Under the pieces are notes generated by a model that had not been told where the DNA came from, searched no databases, and saw only the letters and a program-made list of their open reading frames with translations. A DNA stretch of 64,000 nucleotides from positions 744,001-808,000 of the forward strand of contig NZ_CP033068.1 in assembly GCF_003668995.1 (NCBI RefSeq), written 5' to 3'. The translations under genes were made by a program, and so were the position numbers. Position 1 is the first letter of the stretch. Each line of letters begins with the position of its first letter. Source of the stretch: Flavobacterium sp. 140616W15. GTDB taxonomy: Bacteria; Bacteroidota; Bacteroidia; Flavobacteriales; Flavobacteriaceae. Shown here piece by piece: positions 18,729 to 26,650 of this stretch.

Positions 18729-19100
18729 TTAAATTTTATTTCCATTTTCATCGTATCCAGAAGGATAAACGCCATACCGGCTTTTGAATTCTTCTACCGT
18801 GGCAGGTTCTCCCATGTTGCCATGAAAATCATGAGGACTTAAATTTTCGTACCATATTCTCCATTTTTCGTCCTCTTGTTCCCTTTCTTCTTTTGTCATA
18901 GCGTTTAATCGTTCCTGTTCTTTTCGATCGATTAATTCTCCTAGTTTCATATGTACTTGAAATAATTGTGAATCGGTCAATTTCTTGTAACACTCACGCC
19001 ATTCTGTGGATGTTGGTGTTTCACCCAGCATTTCGGCTAAAACTTCTAATTGTTCATCACTTAAACTCTCTGTTAATTCTTCTGGTTTAATTCGTTTCAT
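18729..19100 (-). CDS. hypothetical acidic helical protein
   Basis: 123 residues, highly charged and mostly helical (EELTESLSDEQLEVLAEMLGET, LTDSQLFQVHMKLGELIDRKEQERLNAMTKEEREQEDEKW). The Gly/Tyr-rich end is RYGVYPSGYDENGNKI. I recognise no domain. It lies between two same-orientation copies of a GC-rich REP-like element (ends at 18726 and 19155), as if bracketed by direct repeats. The coding look of the sequence (codon use, no low-complexity) supports a real gene; function unknown. Confidence 0.6.
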   Translation of the reverse strand: MKRIKPEELTESLSDEQLEVLAEMLGETPTSTEWRECYKKLTDSQLFQVHMKLGELIDRKEQERLNAMTKEEREQEDEKWRIWYENLSPHDFHGNMGEPATVEEFKSRYGVYPSGYDENGNKI

Positions 19101-19154
19101 AGAATTTTAATTTTATTCAAATACTAACGGAAGTCTCTTGCTCGTAGCAACTTA

Positions 19155-19190
19155 GCGTTCACGGGCGAGACGCTCGCGCTAGCGGGGGAA
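19155..19190. repeat. third copy of REP-like element
   Basis: GCGTTCACGGGCGAGACGCT... continuing to CGCTAGCGGGGGAA, same orientation as the copy at 18691-18726, with a small internal hairpin. It lies just upstream of the 123-residue gene. Confidence 0.7.
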
Positions 19191-19221
19191 GTATTTTAAA
19201 AATAATATATTTCAAGACTAC

Positions 19222-19620
19222 CTACTTCGATAAAATTATTTCTTTTTTTGGTTGTTCTTGCTGATTTATTGATTTTTCTATTTGATTATTTACCAAAGTT
19301 GTTAAAACAGAAATAATAGAAGTGATGATGATAATTAGCCACCAAAATCTAGCAGGAAATTGTTCAAGCTTTAGTTTTTTAAGAGTTAGTTGTTTTATAT
19401 CGGAATCTAAATCTTTTTCTGTTCTGATATTAAAAAGGTATTTTTCAATACCACCATCACTAAATACTAAAATTCCACTTTCTGTTAATTCATATTTTTT
19501 TCCAGAAAGTGATAATTTAATTAAATTCAAAGATTTGCAAATTCGGATTGATGTATTCTGTAATTCTGTATTTTGCTTATTGTCAGAACACGAATTGCCT
19601 TTAAGTAATTCGCTCAGCAT
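19222..19620 (-). CDS. hypothetical protein with C-terminal membrane helix
   Basis: 132 residues. The N-terminal ~65 residues look like a small winged-helix-type domain (TSIRICKSLNLIKLSLSGKKYELTESGILVFSDGGIEKYL). It is followed by a charged linker and one transmembrane helix (FWWLIIIITSIISVLTTLV, residues ~93-111) with a short charged tail. This tail-anchored architecture fits the similarly membrane-attached nuclease-like gene upstream (19842-20780). The ATG at 19620 is the first in frame. Function unknown. Confidence 0.6.
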   Translation of the reverse strand: MLSELLKGNSCSDNKQNTELQNTSIRICKSLNLIKLSLSGKKYELTESGILVFSDGGIEKYLFNIRTEKDLDSDIKQLTLKKLKLEQFPARFWWLIIIITSIISVLTTLVNNQIEKSINQQEQPKKEIILSK

Positions 19621-19694
19621 AAAATCAATTTCTATTTTTATTTCTTCTGTTAATCCTATTTTTCATTTTCTTCAGTGTTTCGGTTTCTGTAAAC

Positions 19695-19835
19695 TAAGGT
19701 ATAACGTTCTAGGGCTACACGAGGTTTGGGATTAAAGATGCGAGTTTTTTCCATTATGCACAAATTTTCCAAGTACAAAACCATCTTTAAATCAAGTGAA
19801 ATGTCTAAATCTCGTATAACTGCTGTTACCTGCTT
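19695..19835. repeat. imperfect fold-back (attC-like) element
   Basis: About 140 nt that fold on themselves. The left arm is TATAACGTT...GGCTACACGAGGTTTGGGAT followed by TAAAGATG; the right arm is CATCTTTAAATC...TAAATCTCGTATAACTGC, ending in GTTACCTGC. The arms pair in blocks (AAAGATG/CATCTTT, ACGAG/CTCGT, TATAAC/GTTATA-like) with internal bulges. It sits between the stop of the PD-(D/E)XK gene and the start of the next same-strand gene. Long bulged palindromes between small same-strand genes resemble integron attC sites, but canonical attC core boxes are not evident. Confidence 0.45.
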
Positions 19836-19841
19836 TAATTG

Positions 19842-20780
19842 TTATGCTTTAAGTAATTCTGGTAATCTGTTTTTTAATTCTTCAGGGCTTATAACTTTTA
19901 TTGGTTTTATTTTGATCTTACTTTCTCTGTTAAATTTTACTATTTCGCTAGCTACTAAACCAGTAAGTTGAGTATTATAAATCAGCCAAACGATACCTTC
20001 TTTGTCTTTTATTGAGTTTATTATACGATGAATCGTATTTAATCCGACTTTACTTCGATTCAAATATTTTATTTCAACGTAATATTTTTTATTATTTGCC
20101 TCAAAAATAACATCAACTCCATAACTATTTTCGGTTTGAATAAGATTATTTATAGATTTATCTTTAGACAAAATTTCGATTATCCCTTTTTCAAATTCAT
20201 ATCCACTTCCATTATAATTGTATTCTATTGTAATATCCTGAATACTGTTATCAATTTCATCTTGTTTATCTTTTTCAGATTTAAATTTTAAGAATGAGCC
20301 AGCAATTCCCAGACCAGATAAAATCACGGAAATTATCATCATTAAAAGTTTTGATAAATCCAACCAGGATTTATCTTCTTCTGCTTTTTGAATTTTAGCA
20401 GTTATAGGCAAGGGGATTTTAGCTTTTTCAATTTCAGTCAATAATTCTTTTCTTTTATCTAATGGTAGAAATTTATCTTCCATAAAAGACTCTTGAGTTT
20501 GACTTAAAATATCATTAATTGAATAAGGATATTTGATGTTTAGTGTAAGCTCTTTGGCTTTGACTAAAGCTTTTATTTCACTTATTTTAAATGCTGAATC
20601 GCTATAAACCAATTCTTTTACTGATTTTTGAATTTCACTTTCAGCATTTCGAAGTTTTTCATTTTTCATTTCTTCCATCCATGATGGGGCGTAGAAAAAG
20701 CCCAAGTAAATTGTTAGAAAAATTCCAATAACACTAAAAATATTTGATATATTTCTAATTAACCAATTAAAGAATTGCAT
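19842..20780 (-). CDS. membrane-anchored PD-(D/E)XK nuclease-like protein
   Basis: 312 residues. Transmembrane helices lie near residues 12-31 (SNIFSVIGIFLTIYLGFFYA) and 144-164 (KLLMMIISVILSGLGIAGSF), with a charged helical region between. The C-terminal domain (residues ~190-312) has the restriction-endonuclease fold signature: Glu195/Glu197 in GYEFEKGIIEIL, Asp223 in YGVDVIF and the E236-x-K238 pair in KKYYVEIKYLNRSK, followed by alternating strands and helices (GIVWLIYNTQLT). It looks like Mrr/RmuC-like DNA-processing domains. The role is unknown; an anti-mobile-element function is possible but inferred only. A TACGGA-N2-TCCGTA palindrome lies upstream. Confidence 0.65.
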   Translation of the reverse strand: MQFFNWLIRNISNIFSVIGIFLTIYLGFFYAPSWMEEMKNEKLRNAESEIQKSVKELVYSDSAFKISEIKALVKAKELTLNIKYPYSINDILSQTQESFMEDKFLPLDKRKELLTEIEKAKIPLPITAKIQKAEEDKSWLDLSKLLMMIISVILSGLGIAGSFLKFKSEKDKQDEIDNSIQDITIEYNYNGSGYEFEKGIIEILSKDKSINNLIQTENSYGVDVIFEANNKKYYVEIKYLNRSKVGLNTIHRIINSIKDKEGIVWLIYNTQLTGLVASEIVKFNRESKIKIKPIKVISPEELKNRLPELLKA

Positions 20781-20829
20781 AATATGTTGTTAGTTTGTTG
20801 ATTTCGTGGTATTATAGCAGGTAACTCAT

Positions 20830-20862
20830 GTATATGCGAAACAAATTTTCGCATATACACCT
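20830..20862. repeat. perfect 13-bp inverted repeat
   Basis: TGTATATGCGAAA (arm) and TTTCGCATATACA (arm) separated by a few A/T bases. It is not followed by a T tract on either strand, so it is not an obvious terminator. It lies ~60 bp upstream of the minus-strand PD-(D/E)XK gene, next to GCAGGTAAC (20818-20826), the complement of the GTTACCTGC that closes the fold-back element at the gene's other end. Confidence 0.5.
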
Positions 20863-20938
20863 AAAATTAGGATAGATAAGTGAAGCTTTATTTCGTTTTC
20901 TTGCTTTTCAAATATATGATTTTTTTATTGCCAATTTT

Positions 20939-20952
20939 TACGGATTTCCGTA
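20939..20952. promoter_or_regulatory. palindromic operator candidate TACGGA-TT-TCCGTA
   Basis: Perfect 6-bp arms with 2-bp centre, 159 bp upstream of the PD-(D/E)XK gene. The same arms occur at 34929-34942 upstream of the OLD-like nuclease gene. Confidence 0.4.
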
Positions 20953-20997
20953 CTAGATATTTTTATATATTAATCCAAAATAATTAATGGTAGTGCA

Positions 20998-21030
20998 ATA
21001 AAAAAAGCGAGTATTTTTTTTACTCGCTTT
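20998..21030 (-). terminator. terminator of the thr operon
   Basis: Stem AAAGCGAGTA (21004-21013) / TACTCGCTTT (21021-21030), perfect 10 bp. On the minus strand it is followed by a T run. It lies 21 bp past the thrC stop. Confidence 0.85.
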
Positions 21031-21050
21031 GATTAATTTTTATATGTTTA

Positions 21051-22339
21051 TTACCCCAAGAAACTCTTCAACTCCTCATAGCTCTTAATCTTCACACTCA
21101 CTTTTTCCTCATTAATAACACTTTCAATTTGAGCAGGAATCGGAAGTGTAATTCCTAAAGCAGGTTCAACAACATCAAGGAATTTAATAGGATGAGCCGT
21201 TTCTAAGAAAATTCCAATTGCATTGTCATGTTTTTGTAATTCTTTTTTCAAACCTAAGTAACCAACAGCGCCGTGAGGTTCAGCAATATAACCGTTAGCT
21301 TTATAAATCTGTTTCATTGCTTCGAGTGTTTCTTCATCAGTATAACTATAAGAAGAGAAGTCTTTTTCGAACGCTTTTAAATCATTTTGGTACATTTCCT
21401 GAATACGAATAAAATTACTAGGATTCCCAACATCCATAGCGTTTGAGATAGTCGCTTTAGATGGTTTTGGATCGTATTTTCCGTTTTCTAAGAATCTTGG
21501 TACAGTATCGTTTACATTAGTAGAAGCTACAAAATGTTCAATAGGTAAACCTAATTTCTTTGCCATGATTCCGGCACATATATTTCCAAAATTTCCACTA
21601 GGACAAGAAAAAATCAAGGGTTTGTTTTGACTTTTCAAGGTTTTGTAAGCAAAAAGAAATAGAACATTTGCGGTAACCAGCGTGCAATATTAATAGAATT
21701 TGCTGAGGTAAGGTTTTTATGCGCTAGAGTTTCGTCTAAAAAGGCTTTTTTTACCATATCCTGACAATCATCAAAAACACCATCGACTTCTAGTGCTTTG
21801 ATATTTTGACCTAAAGTTGTCAGTTGTTTTTCCTGAATGTCACTTACTTTTCCTGATGGATATAAAATCACAACATCTACTCCGTCAACACCAAGAAAAC
21901 CGCTTGCAACAGCACCACCGGTATCACCCGATGTTGCTACAAGAACCGTATTTTTACTTTCTGCTTTGTCTTTATTAAAATAAGCCAGACAGCGTGACAT
22001 AAATCGCGCGCCAACATCTTTAAAAGCCATTGTAGGGCCATGGAATAATTCTAATGAATAAATTCCTTTTTCTACTTCAACAACAGGGAAATCAAAACAT
22101 AACGTTTCTGCAATGATTTCTTTTAAAACGGTTTCTGGAATTTCATCCCCAACAAATTGTTTGATGGCTTCAAAAGCAATTTCTTCGTTGCTTAGATTTT
22201 CGATTGACTCAAAAAAAGAAGCGTTTAATGGCGTGATTATTTCTGGAAAATATAATCCTTTATCACTTGCTAATCCTTGTATTACAGCTTCCTGAAAAGA
22301 AACTTTTGGGGCATTATGGTTTAAACTATAGTATTTCAT
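21051..22339 (-). pseudogene. thrC: threonine synthase, frame broken by one missing base
   Basis: Converts O-phosphohomoserine to threonine (PLP enzyme). The 5' part encodes MKYYSLNHNAPKVSFQEAVIQGLASDKGLYFPE up to NSINIARWLPQMFYF, including the PLP-lysine segment FHGPTMAFKDVGARF and the SGDTGGAVA loop. It then goes out of frame and stops (FLLTKP). The 3' part resumes in another frame with KSQNKPLIFSCPSGNFGNICAG to the normal C-terminus. The break is in a T5 run (plus-strand A5, 21651-21655). One extra T gives ...FYFFFAYKTLKSQNKP... and a continuous 429-residue protein, the usual size. The true start is at 22339 rather than the in-frame ATG at 22378. Last gene of thrL-thrA-thrB-thrC. Taken literally the strain would be a threonine auxotroph; a sequencing error is more likely. 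Confidence 0.9.
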
Positions 22340-22437
22340 TGGTCTTTTATTTTGAACACGAATTTCACCGATTGTCACTAATTTTGTATGCTTAAATTAT
22401 TGCACAAACCAATTTGTGTAAATTCGTGAAATTAGTG

Positions 22438-23373
22438 TTATATAATTCTTACTCCCTCAGGATTAATCTGTGAAATATGAATTTCGTATGGTAAATTGAT
22501 GTTATCATAAACTTCGCTCATGGCTTTGGCTATTTTTACAGCAGTTTCTTTTCCTCTGCTTAAAGCAAAAATAGAAGGGCCAGAACCAGAAATTCCAGAG
22601 CCTAACGCACCATTTTCGAGAGCCGCTTGTTTGATTAAATCAAAACCCGGAATCAAGACACTTCGCAGAGGTTCTACAATTTCGTCATGAAGAGATCTTC
22701 CGATTAAATCGTAATCTTTAGTATATAATCCAGCGATTAAGCCACCTACATTTCCCCATTGCATGATGGCGCTTTTTAGAGAAACATTTTGTTTTAATAC
22801 CGAACGGGCATCTGATGTTTTTAACTCAATTTGAGGATGTACAACAGTAGCGTATAATTCTTCAGGGCTGTCAATTTTTATAATATCAAGCGGATTGTAG
22901 CTTCTTACCAAAGTAAAACCACCCAAAAGGGCAGGGGCAACATTATCGGCATGAGCGTTTCCGCTGGCTAATTTCTCACCTTGCATGGCAAATTGAACCA
23001 AATCTTTTCTAGAATATGGGTTTCCTAATAACTCATTGATTCCCAAAACAGCTCCGGCAGAACTGGCAGCACTGCTTCCGATACCGCTTCCGGCTTTGAT
23101 GTTCTTATAAATCTCAATTTCAAATCCTATCGTTATTGGACTAAAATCTCTTTCATATGCTTCAAGCATAGCTAAAGCAGCAACACCTGAGACATTTTTT
23201 TCTGTTTCCAAAGGCAAATCGGCACCAACAATTTTTGTGATACGAACCCCTTTCTGGACAGATTCACGAACAATCATTTCATCGCCCGCAGTTTCTAAAC
23301 AAAGTCCGAGAACATCAAATCCACACGAGAGATTGGCAATTGTTGCCGGACAAAATAGTTTTATTTCTTTCAT
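22438..23373 (-). CDS. thrB: homoserine kinase
   Basis: 311 residues, a GHMP kinase that phosphorylates homoserine. N-terminus KLFCPATIANLSCGFDVLGLCLE is the substrate-binding motif 1. Motif 2, the ATP loop, is IKAGSGIGSSAASSAGAVLGINELL (residues ~92-116), and motif 3 is GALGSGISGSGPSIFAL near residue 257. It is second structural gene of the thr operon. It lies 145 bp after thrA, a gap filled by a GTTTCAG/CTTGAAAC inverted repeat, and 98 bp before thrC. Confidence 0.96.
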   Translation of the reverse strand: MKEIKLFCPATIANLSCGFDVLGLCLETAGDEMIVRESVQKGVRITKIVGADLPLETEKNVSGVAALAMLEAYERDFSPITIGFEIEIYKNIKAGSGIGSSAASSAGAVLGINELLGNPYSRKDLVQFAMQGEKLASGNAHADNVAPALLGGFTLVRSYNPLDIIKIDSPEELYATVVHPQIELKTSDARSVLKQNVSLKSAIMQWGNVGGLIAGLYTKDYDLIGRSLHDEIVEPLRSVLIPGFDLIKQAALENGALGSGISGSGPSIFALSRGKETAVKIAKAMSEVYDNINLPYEIHISQINPEGVRII

Positions 23374-23440
23374 TTTCTTTTAAGGTTCAGAGAGGCAAAG
23401 GCTCAGAGGTTCAAAGGTTTTGCCAATCATTGTTTTTTAT

Positions 23441-23516
23441 TTCTAGTTTCAGGTTTCAGGTTTCAGGTTTTATAGGGTGCGCTACAACAACTTGAAACTT
23501 GAAACTTGAAACAAAA
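23441..23516 (+). repeat. inverted array of GTTTCAG / CTTGAAAC heptamers
   Basis: Three to four direct copies of GTTTCAG at 23448-23470 face three copies of ACTTGAA at 23491-23513 across a short GC-rich loop (GGGTGCGC). As plus-strand RNA the arms pair with G-U wobbles; on the minus strand, the thr mRNA strand, C-A mismatches weaken it. It lies between thrA and thrB. A dispersed intergenic repeat rather than a clear terminator. Confidence 0.55.
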
Positions 23517-23518
23517 TT

Positions 23519-25966
23519 TTACACATTTCCAATTCGAATTACATCTGCAAAAATCCCCGAAGCAGTAACTGCAGCTCCGGCACCAGCACCTTTTATAAGC
23601 AAAGGCTGATCAACATAACGATCAGTGTAAAACAATACGATATTATCTTTTCCTTCCAGATTATAGAACGGATGATCTTTAGGTATAAATTGTAATCCAA
23701 CACTAGCTTTTCCGTTTTCGAATTGCGCTACATATTTTAACCTAGAATCTTTACTTAGCGCTTCGTCATAGATAGCTTTAAAATGTGGAGCATGTTTTGT
23801 TAGAGATGCAAAAAAGTCTTCATTGTTAGTTGTAGCAAGAGATTCAGCAGGCATAAAAGATTCATTCGCAATAGCATCAATATCCATTTCGTAACCGCTT
23901 TCGCGAATTAGAATCAGGATTTTTCGAGCTACATCAATTCCGCTTAAGTCAATTTTTGGATCAGGTTCTGTGAAACCTTGTACTCCCGCTTCTTTTACAA
24001 CATCATGAAAAGAGTTGTTCTCATCAAAATTATTAAAGATAAAATTTAAGCTTCCAGATAAAACAGCTTGAATTTTGTGTACTTTGTCACCAGAAGCGAT
24101 TAAGTTTTTTACAGTATCTATAATTGGCAATCCAGCACCTACATTAGTTTCGAATAAAAATGGAGCGTTAAACTGACGTGATAAATTTTTCAGTTTCTTG
24201 TAATTGTCATATTCAGATGAACAAGCAATTTTATTACAAGTAACTACAGCAATACTTTGTTTCAAGAACTCTTCGTAAGTCTCAGAAACACTTGCATTTG
24301 CAGTAATGTCAACAAAAATACTGTTACGTAAATTCAAATCTTTAGCACGTGCAATAAAAGCCTCCTTGTTGGCAGTTTCTCCATTTTCAAGAGCCGATTG
24401 CCACTCTTTAAGAGAAATGCTATCTTCATCAAAAATCATTTTTCTCGAATTAGACAAGGCAATAACGCGAACATTTATTTTTAGGTTTTCTTTTAAAAAC
24501 TTTCTTTGACTATGAATCTGTTCAATGAATTTTTCACCCACATTTCCAACTCCCATTACAAACAGGTTGAGTTGTTTGGTGTTTTCTTCAAAGAAGTTCT
24601 CGTGTAGAGTATTCAACGCTTTTTTTACATCACGTTCGTTAATTACAACCGAGATATTTCTTTCGGATGCACCTTGAGCAATAGCACGAATATTTACATT
24701 GTTTTTCCCTAAAGTACTAAACATTCTTCCGCTTAGACCTTGATGGTTTTTCATGTTTTCGCCAACCAAAGCAATAATGCAAAGGTTTTTCTCTACGATG
24801 CAAGGATCAACTTTATTTTGAATAATTTCTACTTCAAAAGCACCATTTATTGCTTGTTCAGCATTTTCAGCATCAGCATTTAAAATTCCAATACAAATAG
24901 AATGCTCAGATGAAGCTTGAGTTATAAAAATAACATTGATACTCTCGTTAGACAGAACTTCAAAAAGGCGCTTTGAAGAGCCAGAAACTCCAATCATTCC
25001 CGGACCTTCAAGAGTTATTAATGAAATATTATCGATATGGCTAATTCCTTTTACAATAGTATCTTTTGATGAAATTTGATTTGAAATATAAGTTCCCTCA
25101 GATTCAGGTTCAAAAGTATTCTTGATTACAATAGGAATATTTTTTCTTAGAACAGGCTGAATTGTAGGTGGATACAAAACTTTAGCACCAAAGTGTGATA
25201 ACTCCATCGCTTCCTGATAAGAGATTGTTACAATTGGTTGTGCTTGTTTAACTATTTTAGGATTGGCAGTGTACATTCCGTTTACATCAGTCCATATTTC
25301 TAAAACTTTGGCATTAAGAGCTCCAGCCAAAATTGCTGCAGAATAGTCCGATCCACCACGTCCTAATGTAGTAATGATCCCATCAAGAGAGGAAGCAATA
25401 AAACCGGGCATGATAACAACTTGAGCTTTGTTTTCAGAAAAGTAATCGCGTATTAATTGATTTGTAACTTCAAAATTTACAGCAGCTTTTCCAAAGTGGT
25501 TGTTGGTTTTAATAAGTTCACGGCTGTCTTTATAACCGCTATTTTTATTCGTTTGTTTTAAAGCCTCGGCAATAATATAAGACGAAAGCAATTCACCAAA
25601 ACTAAGGATAGTATCGGCAGTTCTATTAGATAGCTCACCTAATAAGAAACAGCCATCAAGTAATGTTTCAAGGTGGTTTATAATTCTTTTTACGTGGCTT
25701 AATAAGCTACTTTGTTCGCTAACAGGAATCAGCGCTTTTAAAGTGTCTAAATGTTTTTTTTCAATTTCGGCAACTATATCTTTATAACTTTCGTCATTAG
25801 AAGCAGCTTTTGCGGCGGCAGTCTGAAGTAAATCAGTTACTTTGCTTAAAGCAGAAACGACAACTATTAATTGATCTTGTTCTGATTTTTGGTTTACAAT
25901 TTCTAAAACTCGTTTTATATTTTCTGCATTGGCGACTGAAGTTCCACCAAATTTTAATATTTTCAT
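23519..25966 (-). CDS. thrA: bifunctional aspartokinase / homoserine dehydrogenase I
   Basis: 815 residues. The aspartokinase half (1-~300) begins MKILKFGGTSVANAENIKRV and contains TLGRGGSDYSAAILAGAL and EIWTDVNGMYTANP. Two ACT domains follow (~315-455: GPGMIGVSGSSKRLFEVLSNESINVIFITQASSEHSICIGI and NVNIRAIAQGASERNISVVI). The homoserine dehydrogenase half starts with Rossmann loop LFVMGVGNVGEKFIEQI (~467) and has VLSGSLNFIFNNFDE, GYTEPDP-like QGFTEPDPKIDLSGIDVARKILIL and KGAGAGAAVTASGIFADVIRI at the C-terminus. It catalyses the first and third steps to threonine and, by analogy with ThrA, is feedback-inhibited through the ACT region. It is preceded by a leader peptide gene and attenuator. Confidence 0.97.
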   Translation of the reverse strand: MKILKFGGTSVANAENIKRVLEIVNQKSEQDQLIVVVSALSKVTDLLQTAAAKAASNDESYKDIVAEIEKKHLDTLKALIPVSEQSSLLSHVKRIINHLETLLDGCFLLGELSNRTADTILSFGELLSSYIIAEALKQTNKNSGYKDSRELIKTNNHFGKAAVNFEVTNQLIRDYFSENKAQVVIMPGFIASSLDGIITTLGRGGSDYSAAILAGALNAKVLEIWTDVNGMYTANPKIVKQAQPIVTISYQEAMELSHFGAKVLYPPTIQPVLRKNIPIVIKNTFEPESEGTYISNQISSKDTIVKGISHIDNISLITLEGPGMIGVSGSSKRLFEVLSNESINVIFITQASSEHSICIGILNADAENAEQAINGAFEVEIIQNKVDPCIVEKNLCIIALVGENMKNHQGLSGRMFSTLGKNNVNIRAIAQGASERNISVVINERDVKKALNTLHENFFEENTKQLNLFVMGVGNVGEKFIEQIHSQRKFLKENLKINVRVIALSNSRKMIFDEDSISLKEWQSALENGETANKEAFIARAKDLNLRNSIFVDITANASVSETYEEFLKQSIAVVTCNKIACSSEYDNYKKLKNLSRQFNAPFLFETNVGAGLPIIDTVKNLIASGDKVHKIQAVLSGSLNFIFNNFDENNSFHDVVKEAGVQGFTEPDPKIDLSGIDVARKILILIRESGYEMDIDAIANESFMPAESLATTNNEDFFASLTKHAPHFKAIYDEALSKDSRLKYVAQFENGKASVGLQFIPKDHPFYNLEGKDNIVLFYTDRYVDQPLLIKGAGAGAAVTASGIFADVIRIGNV

Positions 25967-26013
25967 TGTGTGTGTGTTATTTTATAAATGCAAGTGTTTA
26001 TACGTATTCAATG

Positions 26014-26082
26014 CCTTTTTTCTTTCAAGAAAAAAAGTATGGATAGCCTGGATTATATGTAAAAATGTATACCCCTAAGGGG
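26014..26082 (-). promoter_or_regulatory. thr operon attenuator region
   Basis: Between the leader peptide stop and thrA the minus-strand RNA can form UACCCC/GGGGUA, a hairpin that contains the leader stop codon (around 26070-26083), and an A/U-rich hairpin CUUUUUUUC...GAAAAAAG (26015-26037). CUGGGUU (26120-26126) inside the leader can also pair with AAUCCAG (26048-26054), enclosing the Thr codons. Such mutually exclusive pairings are what transcription attenuation needs. Which hairpin terminates is not obvious, because the T run lies within rather than after the last stem. Confidence 0.5.
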
Positions 26083-26173
26083 TAGTAGTAATTGTAGAAG
26101 TTGTTGTAGCAGTAATTGCAACCCAGTTTTGAGTTGTTATCGAAGAGTGATATTTTATACTGTTATCTTTCAT
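26075..26173 (-). CDS. thrL: threonine operon leader peptide
   Basis: 32 codons, ATG at 26173 to TAG at 26075-26077. The peptide begins MKDNSIKYHSSITTQ and ends NWVAITATTTSTITTTP. Ten Thr and four Ile are present, with eight of the Thr in the last twelve residues. Thr/Ile-rich leaders control thr operons elsewhere (E. coli ThrL senses Thr and Ile through ribosome stalling). The start codon is only ~11 nt after the -7 box of a near-consensus promoter, so it is the first thing translated on the thr mRNA. Too short for ordinary gene finders. Confidence 0.8.
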   Translation of the reverse strand: MKDNSIKYHSSITTQNWVAITATTTSTITTTP

Positions 26174-26184
26174 TTTTGATTTTC

Positions 26185-26213
26185 CAAATGTACAGGTTTT
26201 TATAGTGAGCAAA
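26185..26213 (-). promoter_or_regulatory. thr operon promoter
   Basis: Minus strand: TTTG (26210-26213), 17-nt spacer, TACATTTG (26185-26192). An excellent match to the Bacteroidota consensus, directly upstream of the leader peptide. Confidence 0.8.
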
Positions 26214-26650
26214 AAATTTAATCGGATTTTTACGAATATTTTAATAATAGGTAGGACAATATTCTAATTCTGATTATTTGGTAAAATTTAATGCTTCAAA
26301 ATAGAAGATTCATATATTTACCTGAGATTAAGAATGTTATTTTTCTGAAATGGAGAGCGGATTTAAAATAATTAGACAAAAAATGTATTCAGTTTGTTGT
26401 AAAACATAATTTTTGTACAAACTTTAGATAAAACAGTAAAAAATATTGAGATTATGTTCTATGCTTTTTTTTTATAAATACTTTGGACGTTGCACTTGTA
26501 ATCTGTCTAATGATTGATGAATACAGGTTTTTGTAAGATAAAAGAGATTTCTTGCTATTGATGTATCGATATAGTATTTTTAATTATTAGCAAAAAAGGT
26601 TGCTTTTTAATATTGATTTGCTGAATTTTGACATTCAAATACAAAGTAAT
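26214..26650. other. intergenic region between thr promoter and hutH
   Basis: 437 bp of AT-rich DNA between divergent transcription units. I see no additional gene, repeat or convincing RNA structure; only a weak AGCAA/TTGCT hairpin lies close to the hutH start. Confidence 0.45.

Noticed and set aside
18636..18842. 68-codon plus-strand frame over the REP-like hairpins.
   Set aside because: It runs through inverted repeats and opposite the 123-residue gene; Arg/Ser-rich product is a by-product of the GC-rich repeats.
19620..19670. Possible fifth frameshift: upstream of the 132-residue gene the frame reads GLTEEIKIEIDF and would start at an ATG if the A5 run after it had four bases.
   Set aside because: It needs a base removed rather than added, unlike the other four. 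The ATG at 19620 gives a plausible protein, and there is no homologue in hand to decide.
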